This document shows, piece after piece, positions 8,615-17,677 of a DNA stretch of 64,000 nt. The position numbers and the translations under genes are program-made. This DNA is from Massilia frigida (lineage in GTDB: Bacteria; Pseudomonadota; Gammaproteobacteria; Burkholderiales; Burkholderiaceae_D). The DNA lies in assembly GCF_011682175.1 (NCBI RefSeq), contig NZ_WHJG01000003.1, positions 124,001 to 188,000 of the forward strand, read 5' to 3'. Position 1 is the first letter of the stretch; every line of letters starts with the position of its first letter. The notes under the pieces are model-generated. The model searched no databases. It was not told where the DNA came from and saw only the letters and a list, made by a program, of their open reading frames with translations.

Positions 8615-9765
8615 CGGATATTGATTCAATGCAGCGCGATGCAAAGCAGCGCACATCGGCGCGCATCTGCATGCTGAACTATAACGCCTGGGGCGTCATC
8701 GCCGACCTGGATGGAAAAAACGTCCACATCGGCGGTGAAGAAGTGCAGCACGCGCTGATGTCGCGCTACCTGGCGCGCAGTGGCCACCAGGTCACTTCCC
8801 TGGTGGGCGACTTCGGCCAGAAGCCGGTCGAGCAGGTCGGCGGCGTGACCGTGCGCAAGACCTTCGCCCTCGGCGCCGGCTTGCCCGGCCTGCGCTTTTT
8901 CGCGCCGCGCCTGACCTCCACCTGGGCCGGCCTGAAGGCGGCCGACGCCGAGGTCTACTACGTCAGCTGCGCCGGCGCCAGCGTCGGCATCCTCGCCGCC
9001 TTTTGCCGGCGCCACCGGCGCCGCCTGGTGTTCCGCATCGCCTCCGACGCCGATTGCGCGCCCGATACGCTGATGCTGACCAACGCACGCGACCGCATGC
9101 TGTATCACTACGGACTGCGCCACGCCGACGCGATCCTGGCCCAAACCGACAAGCAAGCCGAGCTGCTGCTGAAAAACTATGGCTTGCATGCCGAAGTGGC
9201 CGGCATGTTTTCCGACCTGCCCGAGACCATCGTCGCCCCCGCCGAGCGCGCCACCGACCTGCTGTGGCTGGCCAATATGCGCTCGATGAAGCGTCCCGAG
9301 TGGTTCATCGAGATGGTGCGCGAGCTGCCCGAGCTGGTCTGCGAGATGGCTGGCGGCGCCCATCCGCCCGAGCGCGAGCTGTACACGCGCGCCGAGCAGG
9401 GCAGTCGCGCCTTGCCGAATCTGCGCTTTCACGGCCAGGTCAAGTTCGGCGCCACGCGCAGCCTGTTCGCGCGCGCCCGCATCTTTGTCAACACTTCGTC
9501 CTTCGAGGGCTTTCCCAATACCTATCTGCAAGCCTGGGCCAACGGCGTGCCGGTGGTGGCCACCTTCGATCCGGACGGCATCATCGCCCGCCTGGGTCTG
9601 GGCGTGGCGGTGAGCGATGTCGCCGGCGCCGTCGCGGCGGTGCGCGCGCTGCTGGCCGATCCGGCCCAGCTGGCCGCCTGCAGCGCGCGTTGCCGCGCCT
9701 ACGCCAGCACGCGCCTGGCGCCCGAGACCGTCTCCGCTCCCTACCTGTCGGCGCTGCTCGCATGA
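8611..9765 (+). CDS. Glycosyltransferase, GT4/GT1-like fold
   Basis: 384 residues, starting at a GTG that overlaps the upstream stop (GTGA); an ATG at 8629 is an alternative. The N-terminal half opens with RICMLNYNAWGVIADLDGKNVHIGGEE and carries the acceptor-side Rossmann fold. The C-terminal half has the donor-binding signature FVNTSSFEGFPNTYLQAWANGVPV, the E-x7-E-type pattern of retaining GT-B enzymes. It should add a sugar to the growing repeat unit on the cytoplasmic face of the membrane. Donor and linkage cannot be read from sequence. Tight coupling to the polymerase-like gene supports membership of the EPS operon. Confidence 0.85.
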   Translation: MTDIDSMQRDAKQRTSARICMLNYNAWGVIADLDGKNVHIGGEEVQHALMSRYLARSGHQVTSLVGDFGQKPVEQVGGVTVRKTFALGAGLPGLRFFAPRLTSTWAGLKAADAEVYYVSCAGASVGILAAFCRRHRRRLVFRIASDADCAPDTLMLTNARDRMLYHYGLRHADAILAQTDKQAELLLKNYGLHAEVAGMFSDLPETIVAPAERATDLLWLANMRSMKRPEWFIEMVRELPELVCEMAGGAHPPERELYTRAEQGSRALPNLRFHGQVKFGATRSLFARARIFVNTSSFEGFPNTYLQAWANGVPVVATFDPDGIIARLGLGVAVSDVAGAVAAVRALLADPAQLAACSARCRAYASTRLAPETVSAPYLSALLA

Positions 9766-9862
9766 AGGCGCGGCCGGCATTTCCGCCAAGGCCATCGCGG
9801 CCAGGGGGGGCGACGCTGGCGTCGCCCAGGGCGCTGATCGCCATGCGCAGCCGGGGCGCGCG

Positions 9863-11347
9863 ATGAGCGGCGCCAGCCTGAAACGCGGCGCGATCACCCT
9901 GACCGCCGCCAACATGCTCGACTTCGCCCTGCAATTTTTGATGCCGGTCGCGCTGGTGCGCCTGTTGCCGACCAGCGCCTTTGCCGACTACCGCCTGGCC
10001 TGGCTGGCGATCGGCACGGCCATGGCGATCGCCCCCTTCGCGCTGCCGCGCAGCCTGTTCTATTTCCTGCCGCGCAACGAAGGCGCGGCGCGCGCGCCGT
10101 ATGTGCACCAGACCCTGCTGTTGCTGCTGCTCAGCGGCGCCTGCGCCGGCCTGGCGCTGGGGCCGTGGAATCCGCTGCTGCCGGCCAGCCTGCGCGCCAT
10201 GCACAGCGCGGCCTGGTTCATGCCGGCCTTCCTGACCCTGTGGGTGGCGGCCAACCTGATCGAATTCCTGCCCAATGCGCGCGGCGACGTGGCCGGCCAG
10301 GCCAGGACCATCGTTGCGCTGTCCGTGCTGCGTGTGCTGATGGTGGGCGCCGCCGCCTGGTCCGGGCGCGCCGACGTGGTGTTCGGGGCCCTGGTGGCCT
10401 ACGCCGCCATCAAGGTGGCGCTGCTGCTGCTGCACATCGGACGCCACTACGGCTGGCGCGTCTTTCCGCTGCAGATGCCGGTGCTGCGCACCCAGCTGGC
10501 CTACGCCTTGCCGTTCGGCTTCGCTTCCGCCCTGTACCTGCTGCGCGGCCAGGCCGACCAGTGGGTCGCGGCCGCCATGTTCCCGGCCGCCGCCTTTGCC
10601 GCCTTCTCGATCGGCGCCGTCATCATGCCGGTGGTCGCCCTGGTGCGCAACAGCGTCAGCAACGCCATCGCGCCGCGCCTGTCCGCGCTCGAATCGAACA
10701 AGGACCAGGCTGGCATGCTGCGCCTGAACCAGCGCGCCAACCTGGCCAGCGCCTTCGTGCTGCTGCCGACCCTGATGCTCACGGCCGTGCTGGCCGTGCA
10801 CATCGTGACCGTGGTCTACACCGACAAATACCTGCTCGCCGCCGACGTCATGCGCATCAATTGCCTGGCCCTGCTGGGCGTGGCGGTCGAGGTCAGCACG
10901 CTCACGGTGGTGCTCAACCAGGGCCGCTTCCTGCTGGCCGCCGACGCCTGCCTGCTGCTGGTCAGCCTGGCCGCCGGCGTCACTGGCGCGCTGCTGTTCG
11001 GCGTGCCCGGCGCCGCGCTCGGCAATGTGCTGACCCTGGCCGCCGGCAATGCCTTCAGCTTCTGGCGCGTCTCGCGCGTGACCGGGGTGCCGCTGCGCCG
11101 CCTGCAGCAGTGGGGCGCGCTGCTGCGCATCCTGGCCGCCTGCGCCGGGGCCGGCGCGCTGGCCGCACTGCTCGATCTGGCCGACCTGGTGCGCGCGCCG
11201 CTGCCCGAAGCGCTGCTGATCGGCGCCGCCTTCGCCATCGCGTATGTCGCCATGCTCAAGCTGGCCGGCGCGCTGCCCGAGGCGCGCGCCCTGTTCCTGC
11301 CCCAGGCGCCCAGCGTATCTCCCGCATCTCCTACCAAACACGACTAA
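9863..11347 (+). CDS. Oligosaccharide flippase, Wzx/MOP family
   Basis: 494 residues from the ATG at 9863 (MSGASLKRGAITLTAANMLDFALQFLMPVALVR), where the hydrophobic protein begins; the frame is open further upstream but that part is Arg/Ala-rich and not protein-like. Twelve to fourteen membrane segments are visible. The opening glycine/charged stretch, the mid-protein LPFGFASALYLLRGQADQWV and YTDKYLLAADVMRI fit the polysaccharide synthesis/flippase family. It probably moves the lipid-linked repeat across the inner membrane before polymerisation. About 97 bases separate it from the previous gene, and the next gene starts 16 bases after its stop. Confidence 0.85.
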   Translation: MSGASLKRGAITLTAANMLDFALQFLMPVALVRLLPTSAFADYRLAWLAIGTAMAIAPFALPRSLFYFLPRNEGAARAPYVHQTLLLLLLSGACAGLALGPWNPLLPASLRAMHSAAWFMPAFLTLWVAANLIEFLPNARGDVAGQARTIVALSVLRVLMVGAAAWSGRADVVFGALVAYAAIKVALLLLHIGRHYGWRVFPLQMPVLRTQLAYALPFGFASALYLLRGQADQWVAAAMFPAAAFAAFSIGAVIMPVVALVRNSVSNAIAPRLSALESNKDQAGMLRLNQRANLASAFVLLPTLMLTAVLAVHIVTVVYTDKYLLAADVMRINCLALLGVAVEVSTLTVVLNQGRFLLAADACLLLVSLAAGVTGALLFGVPGAALGNVLTLAAGNAFSFWRVSRVTGVPLRRLQQWGALLRILAACAGAGALAALLDLADLVRAPLPEALLIGAAFAIAYVAMLKLAGALPEARALFLPQAPSVSPASPTKHD

Positions 11348-11363
11348 CCATCCCAGGATTACC

Positions 11364-12521
11364 ATGCCCGCACTTCAAAAACTGCTCTTCGTCTTCGGCA
11401 CCCGCCCCGAGGCCATCAAACTGGCGCCGGTGGTGCTGGCCGCGCGCGCCCACGGCGGCTTCGAGGTGGTGGTCTGCGTCACCGCCCAGCACCGCGAAAT
11501 GCTCGACAGCGTGCTGGCCTTTTTTGGCGTCAATCCCGAGTATGACCTGAACCTGATGAAACCGGGCCAGACCCTGACCGGTCTGACCACTGGAGTGCTC
11601 GAAGGCCTGGCGCCGGTACTGGAACAAGTGCGCCCGGACTGGGTGCTGGTGCAGGGCGACACCACCACCGCCTTTGCCGGCGCGCTGGCCGCCTTCTACG
11701 CCAAGGCCAAGGTGGCCCACGTCGAAGCCGGCCTGCGCACCGGGAATATCTATGAACCCTTCCCCGAAGAGATGAACCGCAAGCTGGTCGGCGCCATCGC
11801 CGAGATGCACTTCCCGCCGACCGCGCCGGCCCAGGCCAACCTGCTGCGCGAAGGCATTTCCGAGACGCGTATCCTGGTCACCGGCAACACCGGCATCGAT
11901 GCCCTGTACCTGGTGCGCGAGCGCCTGCAGGCCGACCCGGCTTGCCGCGCCCAGGTCGCCGCCGCGCTCGAGCCGCAGGGCTTGAACCGCTTCATCGGGC
12001 CGGCCCGCCCCTTCGTGCTGGTCACCGCGCACCGGCGCGAAAGCTTCGGCGCCGGCTTCGAGGCGATCTGCACCGCCATCGCCGAGCTGTGCACGCGCTA
12101 TCCCGCGATCGATTTTGTGTTCCCCGTGCATCCGAACCCGGCCGTGCGCGGCGCCGTCGAGCGCTTTTTGGTGCCGGCCGGCTTCGCCAACCTGGTGCTG
12201 TGCCAGCCGCTCGACTACCTGCCGTTCGTGGCGATGATGATCAATGCCAGCGTGGTGCTGACCGACTCCGGCGGCGTCCAGGAAGAAGCGCCCAGCCTGG
12301 GCAAACCGGTGGTCGTCATGCGCGACGTTACCGAGCGCATGGAAGGCGCCGCCTCCGGCATGGTGCACCTGGTCGGCCCCAACCGCGAACGCATCGTGGC
12401 GGCCGTGGCCGGCCTGCTCGACAGCGAACTGCGCGCCGGCAGCGGCGGCAATTTCTATGGCGATGGCCACGCTTCGCTGCGCATCCTCGATTCCCTGGCT
12501 GGCTTCGGAGAGCGCGCTTGA
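11364..12521 (+). CDS. wecB: UDP-N-acetylglucosamine 2-epimerase (non-hydrolysing), copy 1
   Basis: 385 residues from the ATG at 11364 (MPALQKLLFVFGTRPEAIKLAP). The family signatures are complete: GTRPEAIKLAP near the N-terminus, QGDTTTAFA, HVEAGLRTGNIYEPFPEEMNRKL and TDSGGVQEEAPSLGKPVVVMRDVTERMEG. It interconverts UDP-GlcNAc and UDP-ManNAc in the cytoplasm. It is the first of two such enzymes in the locus; copy 2 begins at 21069 and is clearly different in sequence (GARPNFMKIAPIV). This one is closer to the WecB/MnaA type. It overlaps the next gene through its stop codon. Confidence 0.92.
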   Translation: MPALQKLLFVFGTRPEAIKLAPVVLAARAHGGFEVVVCVTAQHREMLDSVLAFFGVNPEYDLNLMKPGQTLTGLTTGVLEGLAPVLEQVRPDWVLVQGDTTTAFAGALAAFYAKAKVAHVEAGLRTGNIYEPFPEEMNRKLVGAIAEMHFPPTAPAQANLLREGISETRILVTGNTGIDALYLVRERLQADPACRAQVAAALEPQGLNRFIGPARPFVLVTAHRRESFGAGFEAICTAIAELCTRYPAIDFVFPVHPNPAVRGAVERFLVPAGFANLVLCQPLDYLPFVAMMINASVVLTDSGGVQEEAPSLGKPVVVMRDVTERMEGAASGMVHLVGPNRERIVAAVAGLLDSELRAGSGGNFYGDGHASLRILDSLAGFGERA

Positions 12522-13786
12522 AGATTTTTGCAATCTGCTACTACGCGCCGCCCAAGCTGACCCCGCAGGCGATCCAGATCGGGCGCCAGCTGTATCACCT
12601 CGATGCCCAAGTGCAACTGCTGCACGGCAGCGATCCGCAATTTTCCGACGCCTACGACCAGTATCCGGATTTTTTCGAGCGCATCGGCTCGCTGTGCGTG
12701 CCCAGCCCCGGCACTTTTTTCCAAGGCTTCCTGCACAAGGTCGCGCGCCGCCTGCTGCCGCTGTATAACACCATTCCCGACGGCCTGGGTCCGTGGCGCC
12801 GCCGCGCGCTCGGGCCGGCGCTGGAACGGATCGCGGCCAGCGGCAGCGAGGCGCTGGTCAGCTTCGGCATGCCGATGTCGGACCACCTGCTGGCGCTGGA
12901 ACTGAAACGCCGCACCGGACTGCCGTGGCTGGCGCATTTCAGCGACCCCTGGTCGGACAATCCCTTCCATCCGAACACCTGGCTGGAACACCGGGTCAAC
13001 GCGGCGCTCGAGCGGCGCGTGATCGGCGCCGCCGACCGCGTGCTGTTTACCTCGCAGCGCACCCTGGACCTGGTGATGGCCAAGTATCCGCCGGCCTGGC
13101 GCGCGCGCGCCGCCGTGCTGCCGCACGCCTGGGACATGGATAATTTCGCCGGCCCGGCGCCGGCCCTGGCTGCGGCCGTGGACGTGGCGGCGCGTCCCGG
13201 CGTGCGTCACGTGGTGCGCCACATCGGCGCCTGCTACGGCGCCCGCTCGCCCGAGCCGCTGTTTGCGGCGCTGGCGCGCATCCTCGAACGCCAGCCGGCC
13301 GCGCTCGACACGGTCGCCTTCGAATTCGTCGGCCACGTCTCGCCCAACCTGCTCGCATCGGAAGCCTACAAGGCGCTGCCGGCGGGCCTGGTGCGCATGC
13401 GCGGCCAGGTCGGCTACCGCGAATCGCTGCAGCTGGCGCGCGACTCGGACGCGCTGCTGGTGATCGATGCGCCCAGCCAGTTGCCCAGCGTGTTCCTGCC
13501 GAGTAAACTGGTGGAATACATCGGCGCGCGCCGCCCGGTCTGGGGCATCACGCCGCCGGGCACCTCGGCCGACCTGATTGCCGAATGGGCCGGCAGCGCC
13601 GACGCCTGCGCCGCGCCGGACGATATCGAAGCGGTCACCCGCATGCTGCGCGCCGGCCTGGACGCGTTGGACGGCGCGGCAGAGCGGGGCGGTCCGGAAG
13701 CGGTGGCCGAGCGCTTCGCCGCGCCGCGCGTGGCCGCCGCCCTGAAGGCCCAGATCGCGCTGGCGCTCGGGCGCGGCACGGCCTAG
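12518..13786 (+). CDS. Glycosyltransferase (GT-B fold)
   Basis: 422 residues, starting at a TTG (12518) that overlaps the epimerase stop, with CGGAGAG seven bases upstream. No ATG lies nearby. The start gives LKIFAICYYAPPKLTPQAIQIGR, a plausible N-terminal beta strand of a GT-B enzyme. The middle (GLPWLAHFSDPWSDNPFHP) is a common motif of GT4-like enzymes, and PSKLVEYIGARRPVWGI near residue 330 is the donor-site helix. It should act on the cytoplasmic face in repeat-unit assembly. Specificity is unknown. A GC-rich tandem repeat follows its stop. Confidence 0.82.
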   Translation: MKIFAICYYAPPKLTPQAIQIGRQLYHLDAQVQLLHGSDPQFSDAYDQYPDFFERIGSLCVPSPGTFFQGFLHKVARRLLPLYNTIPDGLGPWRRRALGPALERIAASGSEALVSFGMPMSDHLLALELKRRTGLPWLAHFSDPWSDNPFHPNTWLEHRVNAALERRVIGAADRVLFTSQRTLDLVMAKYPPAWRARAAVLPHAWDMDNFAGPAPALAAAVDVAARPGVRHVVRHIGACYGARSPEPLFAALARILERQPAALDTVAFEFVGHVSPNLLASEAYKALPAGLVRMRGQVGYRESLQLARDSDALLVIDAPSQLPSVFLPSKLVEYIGARRPVWGITPPGTSADLIAEWAGSADACAAPDDIEAVTRMLRAGLDALDGAAERGGPEAVAERFAAPRVAAALKAQIALALGRGTA

Positions 13787-13800
13787 CCCTGCTTGGCCGA

Positions 13801-13894
13801 GCGCGGCCCGGCCTAGCGCGGCCCGGCCTGCGCGGCGCGGCCCGGCCTGCGCGGCGCGGCCTGCGCGGCCCGGCCTGCGCGGCGCGGCCCGACC
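13801..13894. repeat. Degenerate GC-only tandem repeat between two glycosyltransferase genes
   Basis: About 94 bases built from variants of GCGCGGCCCGGCCT and its shorter form GCGCGGC, repeated roughly eight times with drift. Nearly every base is G or C apart from the single A or T closing a unit. The unit is partly self-complementary (GGCC cores), so the transcript could fold strongly. It fills the longest intergenic gap in this part of the operon. Confidence 0.8.
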
Positions 13895-13960
13895 TGAACC
13901 CGCTGTCGGCCCCGCCGCGGCGGGCGCCTCAACCTTGACTATGATTGCTTGAAAGCCCAG

Positions 13961-15154
13961 ATGACGCCAATGACCCTCCTGTTCGTCGCCGACCAGCTCA
14001 AGTTCGGCGGCGCCGAACGCCACCTGGTGGCGCTGGCGACCGGCCTGGCGCAGCGCGGCCACCGGGTGGCCGTGGCCTACCTGAAGGATTCCGACGAACT
14101 GGCCGCCGAGCTGGAACGGGGCGGGGTCGCACCCATCGTCTGCTGCCATTCGCGCGGCGGGGTCGACCTGGGCGCCCTGAAGCGCCTGGCCGCCCTGGCC
14201 GACCAGCTGGCGCCCGACCTGGTGATCGCCACCTCCCAGTATTCGCAGATGTGCGCCACCCTGGCCGGCTTGCGCGCGCGGCGCCGCCCGCCGCAGGCGT
14301 TTATATGCCACAGCATGGGGGTGGTGCGGCGCGGCGGCAGCGCGCGCCTGCGTTTTATTGTGTATCGTCAATTCTATCGGATGGCCAGCTGTGTCATCTT
14401 CATCAGCGAGCTGCAGCGCGGGTTTTTTGCCAAGCTGGGGGTCGGGCTGCGCCGCAGCGAAGTGGTCCACAACGGGGTCGACCTGGGGCATTTTTCGGCG
14501 GCGCTGGTGGCGCAGCCGGCCGCCGCGCTGCGCGCCCAGCACGGCATCGGCGCGCACGAGCTGGTGATCGGCCTGTGCGCGATTTTCCGCGAGGAAAAAC
14601 GGCACGGCGATTTGCTCGAGGCGCTGGCGCGCTTGCGCAGCGACGGGGTGGCGGCGCGTGCGGTGCTGGTCGGCGACGGCGTGATGCGGCCCCAGATCGA
14701 AGCGCGCATCGATGCGCTCGGCCTGCGCGAGGCGGTACTGCTGGCCGGTTTCCAGCAGGATGTGCGTCCCTTCATCGGCATGTGCGATGTGATGACCCTG
14801 ACCTCGCACGACGAGAATTTTCCGATCGCCACCCTGGAATATATGGCGCTCGGCAAGCCGCTGGTGGCGAGCGATGTCGGCGGCATGCGCGAGCAGGTCG
14901 ATGACGGCGTCAACGGCCTGCTGTATCCGGCCGGCGACGTCGGCGCGCTGAGCGCCGCGCTGGCCCGCGTCGGCGACCCGGCGCTGCGCGCGCGCCTGGG
15001 GCAGGGCGCGCTGGCGTCGGTGCGCGCGCGCTTCGACGTGCAGCACATGATCGCGCGCTATGAGACCATCTTCCGGGGGCTGGCCGGCGCGAGCGCCAGC
15101 ACCACCGGGACTACGACCACGACAGCACAGAAAGCCCAGCAGCATGCCGATTGA
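13961..15154 (+). CDS. Glycosyltransferase family 4
   Basis: 397 residues from the ATG at 13961 (MTPMTLLFVADQLKFGGAERHL); a TTG at 13949 and an ATG at 13970 are alternatives, and a weak GAAAG lies before 13961. The N-terminal FGGAERHLVALATGLAQRGH is a textbook GT4 opening. NGVDLGHF and GLCAIFREEKRHGDLLEA mark the start of the donor domain. SHDENFPIATLEYMALGKPLVASDVGGMREQV is the retaining-GT E-x7-E region. A cytoplasmic-face role in repeat-unit synthesis is expected; donor unknown. It overlaps the next gene by 11 bases. Confidence 0.88.
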   Translation: MTPMTLLFVADQLKFGGAERHLVALATGLAQRGHRVAVAYLKDSDELAAELERGGVAPIVCCHSRGGVDLGALKRLAALADQLAPDLVIATSQYSQMCATLAGLRARRRPPQAFICHSMGVVRRGGSARLRFIVYRQFYRMASCVIFISELQRGFFAKLGVGLRRSEVVHNGVDLGHFSAALVAQPAAALRAQHGIGAHELVIGLCAIFREEKRHGDLLEALARLRSDGVAARAVLVGDGVMRPQIEARIDALGLREAVLLAGFQQDVRPFIGMCDVMTLTSHDENFPIATLEYMALGKPLVASDVGGMREQVDDGVNGLLYPAGDVGALSAALARVGDPALRARLGQGALASVRARFDVQHMIARYETIFRGLAGASASTTGTTTTTAQKAQQHAD

Positions 15155-16625
15155 AGACATTGTCCATCCTTTCCTGAAGTTTTATACGGCGGCCCCGCAA
15201 TGGGTCAAGAGCTCGGTCGGCCACCTGTATTCGCTGGCGCCGACGCGCCTGCGCTACGGCGCCAAGTACGACGAGTTTTCCACCGAGATTGCCCGCTGCG
15301 GCGATCCGGTATGGACCGCCCGCCGCGCCGACGAAAAACTGCTGGCCACCCTGCGCTGGGCGATCGAGACGGTGCCGGCCTACGCCGGCCTGAAAGGCGC
15401 CCTGGACCAGGTGCGCGATCCTTCCGACGCGGCGCGCCTGCTGGCCGCCTTTCCGCTGCTCGACAAGGAATCGATCAAGGCCGACAGCACGCGCTACCTG
15501 TCCACCCGGATGGGGCCGGAAACCCACCTGATGGCGTTTACCGGCGGCTCGACCTCGGTGCCGATGAAGCTGTACCTGGAAAAATACGTGTCGCGCTCCA
15601 AGGATTTTGCCTATAACAGCATGTTCGACACGGTCGCCGGGGTCGGCCAGGGCGACATCATCCTGGCGCTGCGCGGGCGCAGCGTGCCGGGTGCCGGCAA
15701 GCCGGGCGGCGCGCTGTGGATGTACGAGCCGATCAAGCGCTACCTGCATCTGTCCTCGGACCACCTGGAGGCGCAGTACATGCCCGGCTACGTGGCCGCC
15801 ATCGCCAAGTGGAAGCCGACCTTCATCCACGCCTTTTCGTCGGCGCTGGTGCCGCTGGCGCACTGGCTCAAGGCCAATCCGGCGCCCGAGATCTGCGCCC
15901 GCATCAAGGCGGTGCAACTGTTTTCCGAGAATGTCTACGATTACCAGGTCGAGCTGATCCGCGAAGTGTTCGGCTGCCCGGTGCTGCTCGACTATGGTCA
16001 CTCCGAGCGCGCCGTCAAGGCCATCTCGCTGCCCGAAGACGGGCGTTATTTTTTCTGGCCCCTGTACGGCAAGGTGGAGCTGGTCGACAGCGCCGGGCGC
16101 GCCATCGAGGAGCCGGGCGTGCTCGGCGAAATCGTCGCCACCGGTTTCGACAACCGGGTCATGCCGCTGATCCGCTACCGCACCGGCGACCTGGCCATGT
16201 GGAGCGCGGCCCCCAATCCGCTGCGGCCGGGCTTTGCGGTGGTCGAACGGATCGAAGGGCGCCTGCAGGAATTCCTGGTGTGCCGCGATCACCGCCTGGT
16301 GTCGATCTGCACCATCGGCGCGGCCCACTTCGAGCAGCTCGCCAGCGCTGACATGATGCAGTTCGAGCAGAACGCGCCCGGAAAAGCCATCCTCAAGGTC
16401 ATGTCCGACACCGAACTGACCCCGCGCGCGCGCGCCGCGCTGGCGGCCGGCATCCTGGCCAAGACCCAGGGCGGGCTGGATGTGGAAATCGTGCGGGTCG
16501 ACACCATCCCGCGCTCGGTCTCGGGCAAGCACAAGCTGCTGCTGCAGCGCCTCGACCTGTCCGGCTACCTGGGCGCGGCCCATATTGATAGCGATAGCGA
16601 CAGCGACAGCGCCGGGTCCGACTGA
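15144..16625 (+). CDS. PaaK/CapK-like adenylate-forming enzyme, copy 1
   Basis: 493 residues from the ATG at 15144 (MPIEDIVHPFLKFYTAAPQW), which overlaps the preceding glycosyltransferase end. The AMP-binding P-loop is T133-GGST, DYGHSER lies near residue 288, RYRTGDLAMW is the A5-type aspartate motif, and SGKHKLLLQ near the C-terminus supplies the usual catalytic-lysine area. The family includes phenylacetate-CoA ligase and CapK of capsule loci, activating a carboxylic acid with ATP. In an EPS operon the likely role is activation of an acyl or aminoacyl group for polymer decoration, but the acid is unknown. The tail is an Asp-Ser repeat (SDSDSDSDS). Confidence 0.8.
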   Translation: MPIEDIVHPFLKFYTAAPQWVKSSVGHLYSLAPTRLRYGAKYDEFSTEIARCGDPVWTARRADEKLLATLRWAIETVPAYAGLKGALDQVRDPSDAARLLAAFPLLDKESIKADSTRYLSTRMGPETHLMAFTGGSTSVPMKLYLEKYVSRSKDFAYNSMFDTVAGVGQGDIILALRGRSVPGAGKPGGALWMYEPIKRYLHLSSDHLEAQYMPGYVAAIAKWKPTFIHAFSSALVPLAHWLKANPAPEICARIKAVQLFSENVYDYQVELIREVFGCPVLLDYGHSERAVKAISLPEDGRYFFWPLYGKVELVDSAGRAIEEPGVLGEIVATGFDNRVMPLIRYRTGDLAMWSAAPNPLRPGFAVVERIEGRLQEFLVCRDHRLVSICTIGAAHFEQLASADMMQFEQNAPGKAILKVMSDTELTPRARAALAAGILAKTQGGLDVEIVRVDTIPRSVSGKHKLLLQRLDLSGYLGAAHIDSDSDSDSAGSD

Positions 16626-17677
16626 TGAAGTCGGTCATCATGATCGGACCGTCGCCGGCTTCGCGCGGTGGCATGGGCAGCGTGGTCCAGACCTATCTGG
16701 CGCACGGCTACGAGGAGGGCGGGCGCTGCCGCTTCATCGCCACCCACGTCGACGGCGGCGCGCTGCGCAAGGCGCGGCGCGCGCTGGCCGCGCTGCTGCA
16801 GTTCCTGGCGCTGCTGGTGTGCGGACGCGTTTCGCTGCTGCATGTGCACCTGGCCTCCGGGGTCAGCTTCTGGCGCAAGGCGCCCTTCATCGCGGCGGCG
16901 CGCCTGTTCCGGCGCCCGGTGCTGCTGCACCTGCATGGCGGCGAGTTCATCGACTTCATCGATGTGCGCCTGTCCGGCTGGCGCCAGCGCCTGGCGCTCG
17001 ACCTGCTGGGCAGCGCCGCCGCCGCCTTCGCCCTGACCGAGGTGTCGGCGGCCTGGCTGCGCACCCGCGCCGGGCTCAAGGCGGTCGAGCTGTTTCCCAA
17101 CCCGATCGCCGGCGCCGCGCCGCTGGCGCGCCGGCCCGGGCGCAGCGTGCTGTTCCTGGGACGGCTGGAAGAGAAGAAGGGCGTGTTCGACTTGATCCGC
17201 GCCTTCGCCGCCGTGCAGCACCAGGCGCCCGACGCGCGCCTGGTGCTGGCCGGCGACGGCGACGCCGACGGCGCGCGCGCGCTGGCGGCCGAACTCGGCG
17301 TGGCCGACTGCCTGCGCCTGCCGGGCTGGGTCGATGCCGAGGCGCGCGCGGCCCTGATGGCCGAAGCGGCTGTTTTCGTGCTGCCATCGCACAAGGAACA
17401 GATGCCGATGTCAATTCTGGAAGCCATGATGGCAAGTGTTCCGGTGGTCGCCACCGATGTTGGCGCAGTGCCACACATGTTGGACCAAGGAAAGTGTGGT
17501 TTTCTGGTCCAAGTGAGCAATATACCCCAATTGACTGCCTCAATTTTGCGCATTTTGGACGATAATATCTTGGCGGATACGATCTCCGAGCGCGGACTTG
17601 CGCGTGTCAAGTCCGAATACATTGTCGGGACCGTCTTGCGACGTCTTCGACACCGTTATGAGGAGTTGGCAGCATGA
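16625..17677 (+). CDS. Glycosyltransferase family 4
   Basis: 350 residues. It starts with MKSVIMIGPSPASRGGMGSVVQTY, an N-terminal strand and glycine loop typical of GT4. LHLHGGEFIDF lies near residue 100, LFLGRLEEKKGVFDLIRAF near 175 and SHKEQMPMSILEAMMASVPVVATDVG near 258. The start overlaps the previous stop by one base and its end overlaps the next gene by four, so it is in the same operon. From about 17400 to the stop the base composition becomes clearly more A/T-rich with different codon choice (for example AATTTTGCGCATTTTG), unlike the first 770 bases. Donor sugar unknown. Confidence 0.87.
   Translation: MKSVIMIGPSPASRGGMGSVVQTYLAHGYEEGGRCRFIATHVDGGALRKARRALAALLQFLALLVCGRVSLLHVHLASGVSFWRKAPFIAAARLFRRPVLLHLHGGEFIDFIDVRLSGWRQRLALDLLGSAAAAFALTEVSAAWLRTRAGLKAVELFPNPIAGAAPLARRPGRSVLFLGRLEEKKGVFDLIRAFAAVQHQAPDARLVLAGDGDADGARALAAELGVADCLRLPGWVDAEARAALMAEAAVFVLPSHKEQMPMSILEAMMASVPVVATDVGAVPHMLDQGKCGFLVQVSNIPQLTASILRILDDNILADTISERGLARVKSEYIVGTVLRRLRHRYEELAA

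Noticed and set aside
13801-13894. Possible CRISPR-like array
   Set aside because: Units are too short, contiguous and without unique spacers; a simple tandem repeat.
12455-15160. 901-codon minus-strand frame over two glycosyltransferases
   Set aside because: A codon-bias shadow: it crosses the GC repeat and two good plus-strand genes and has no start site or motif.
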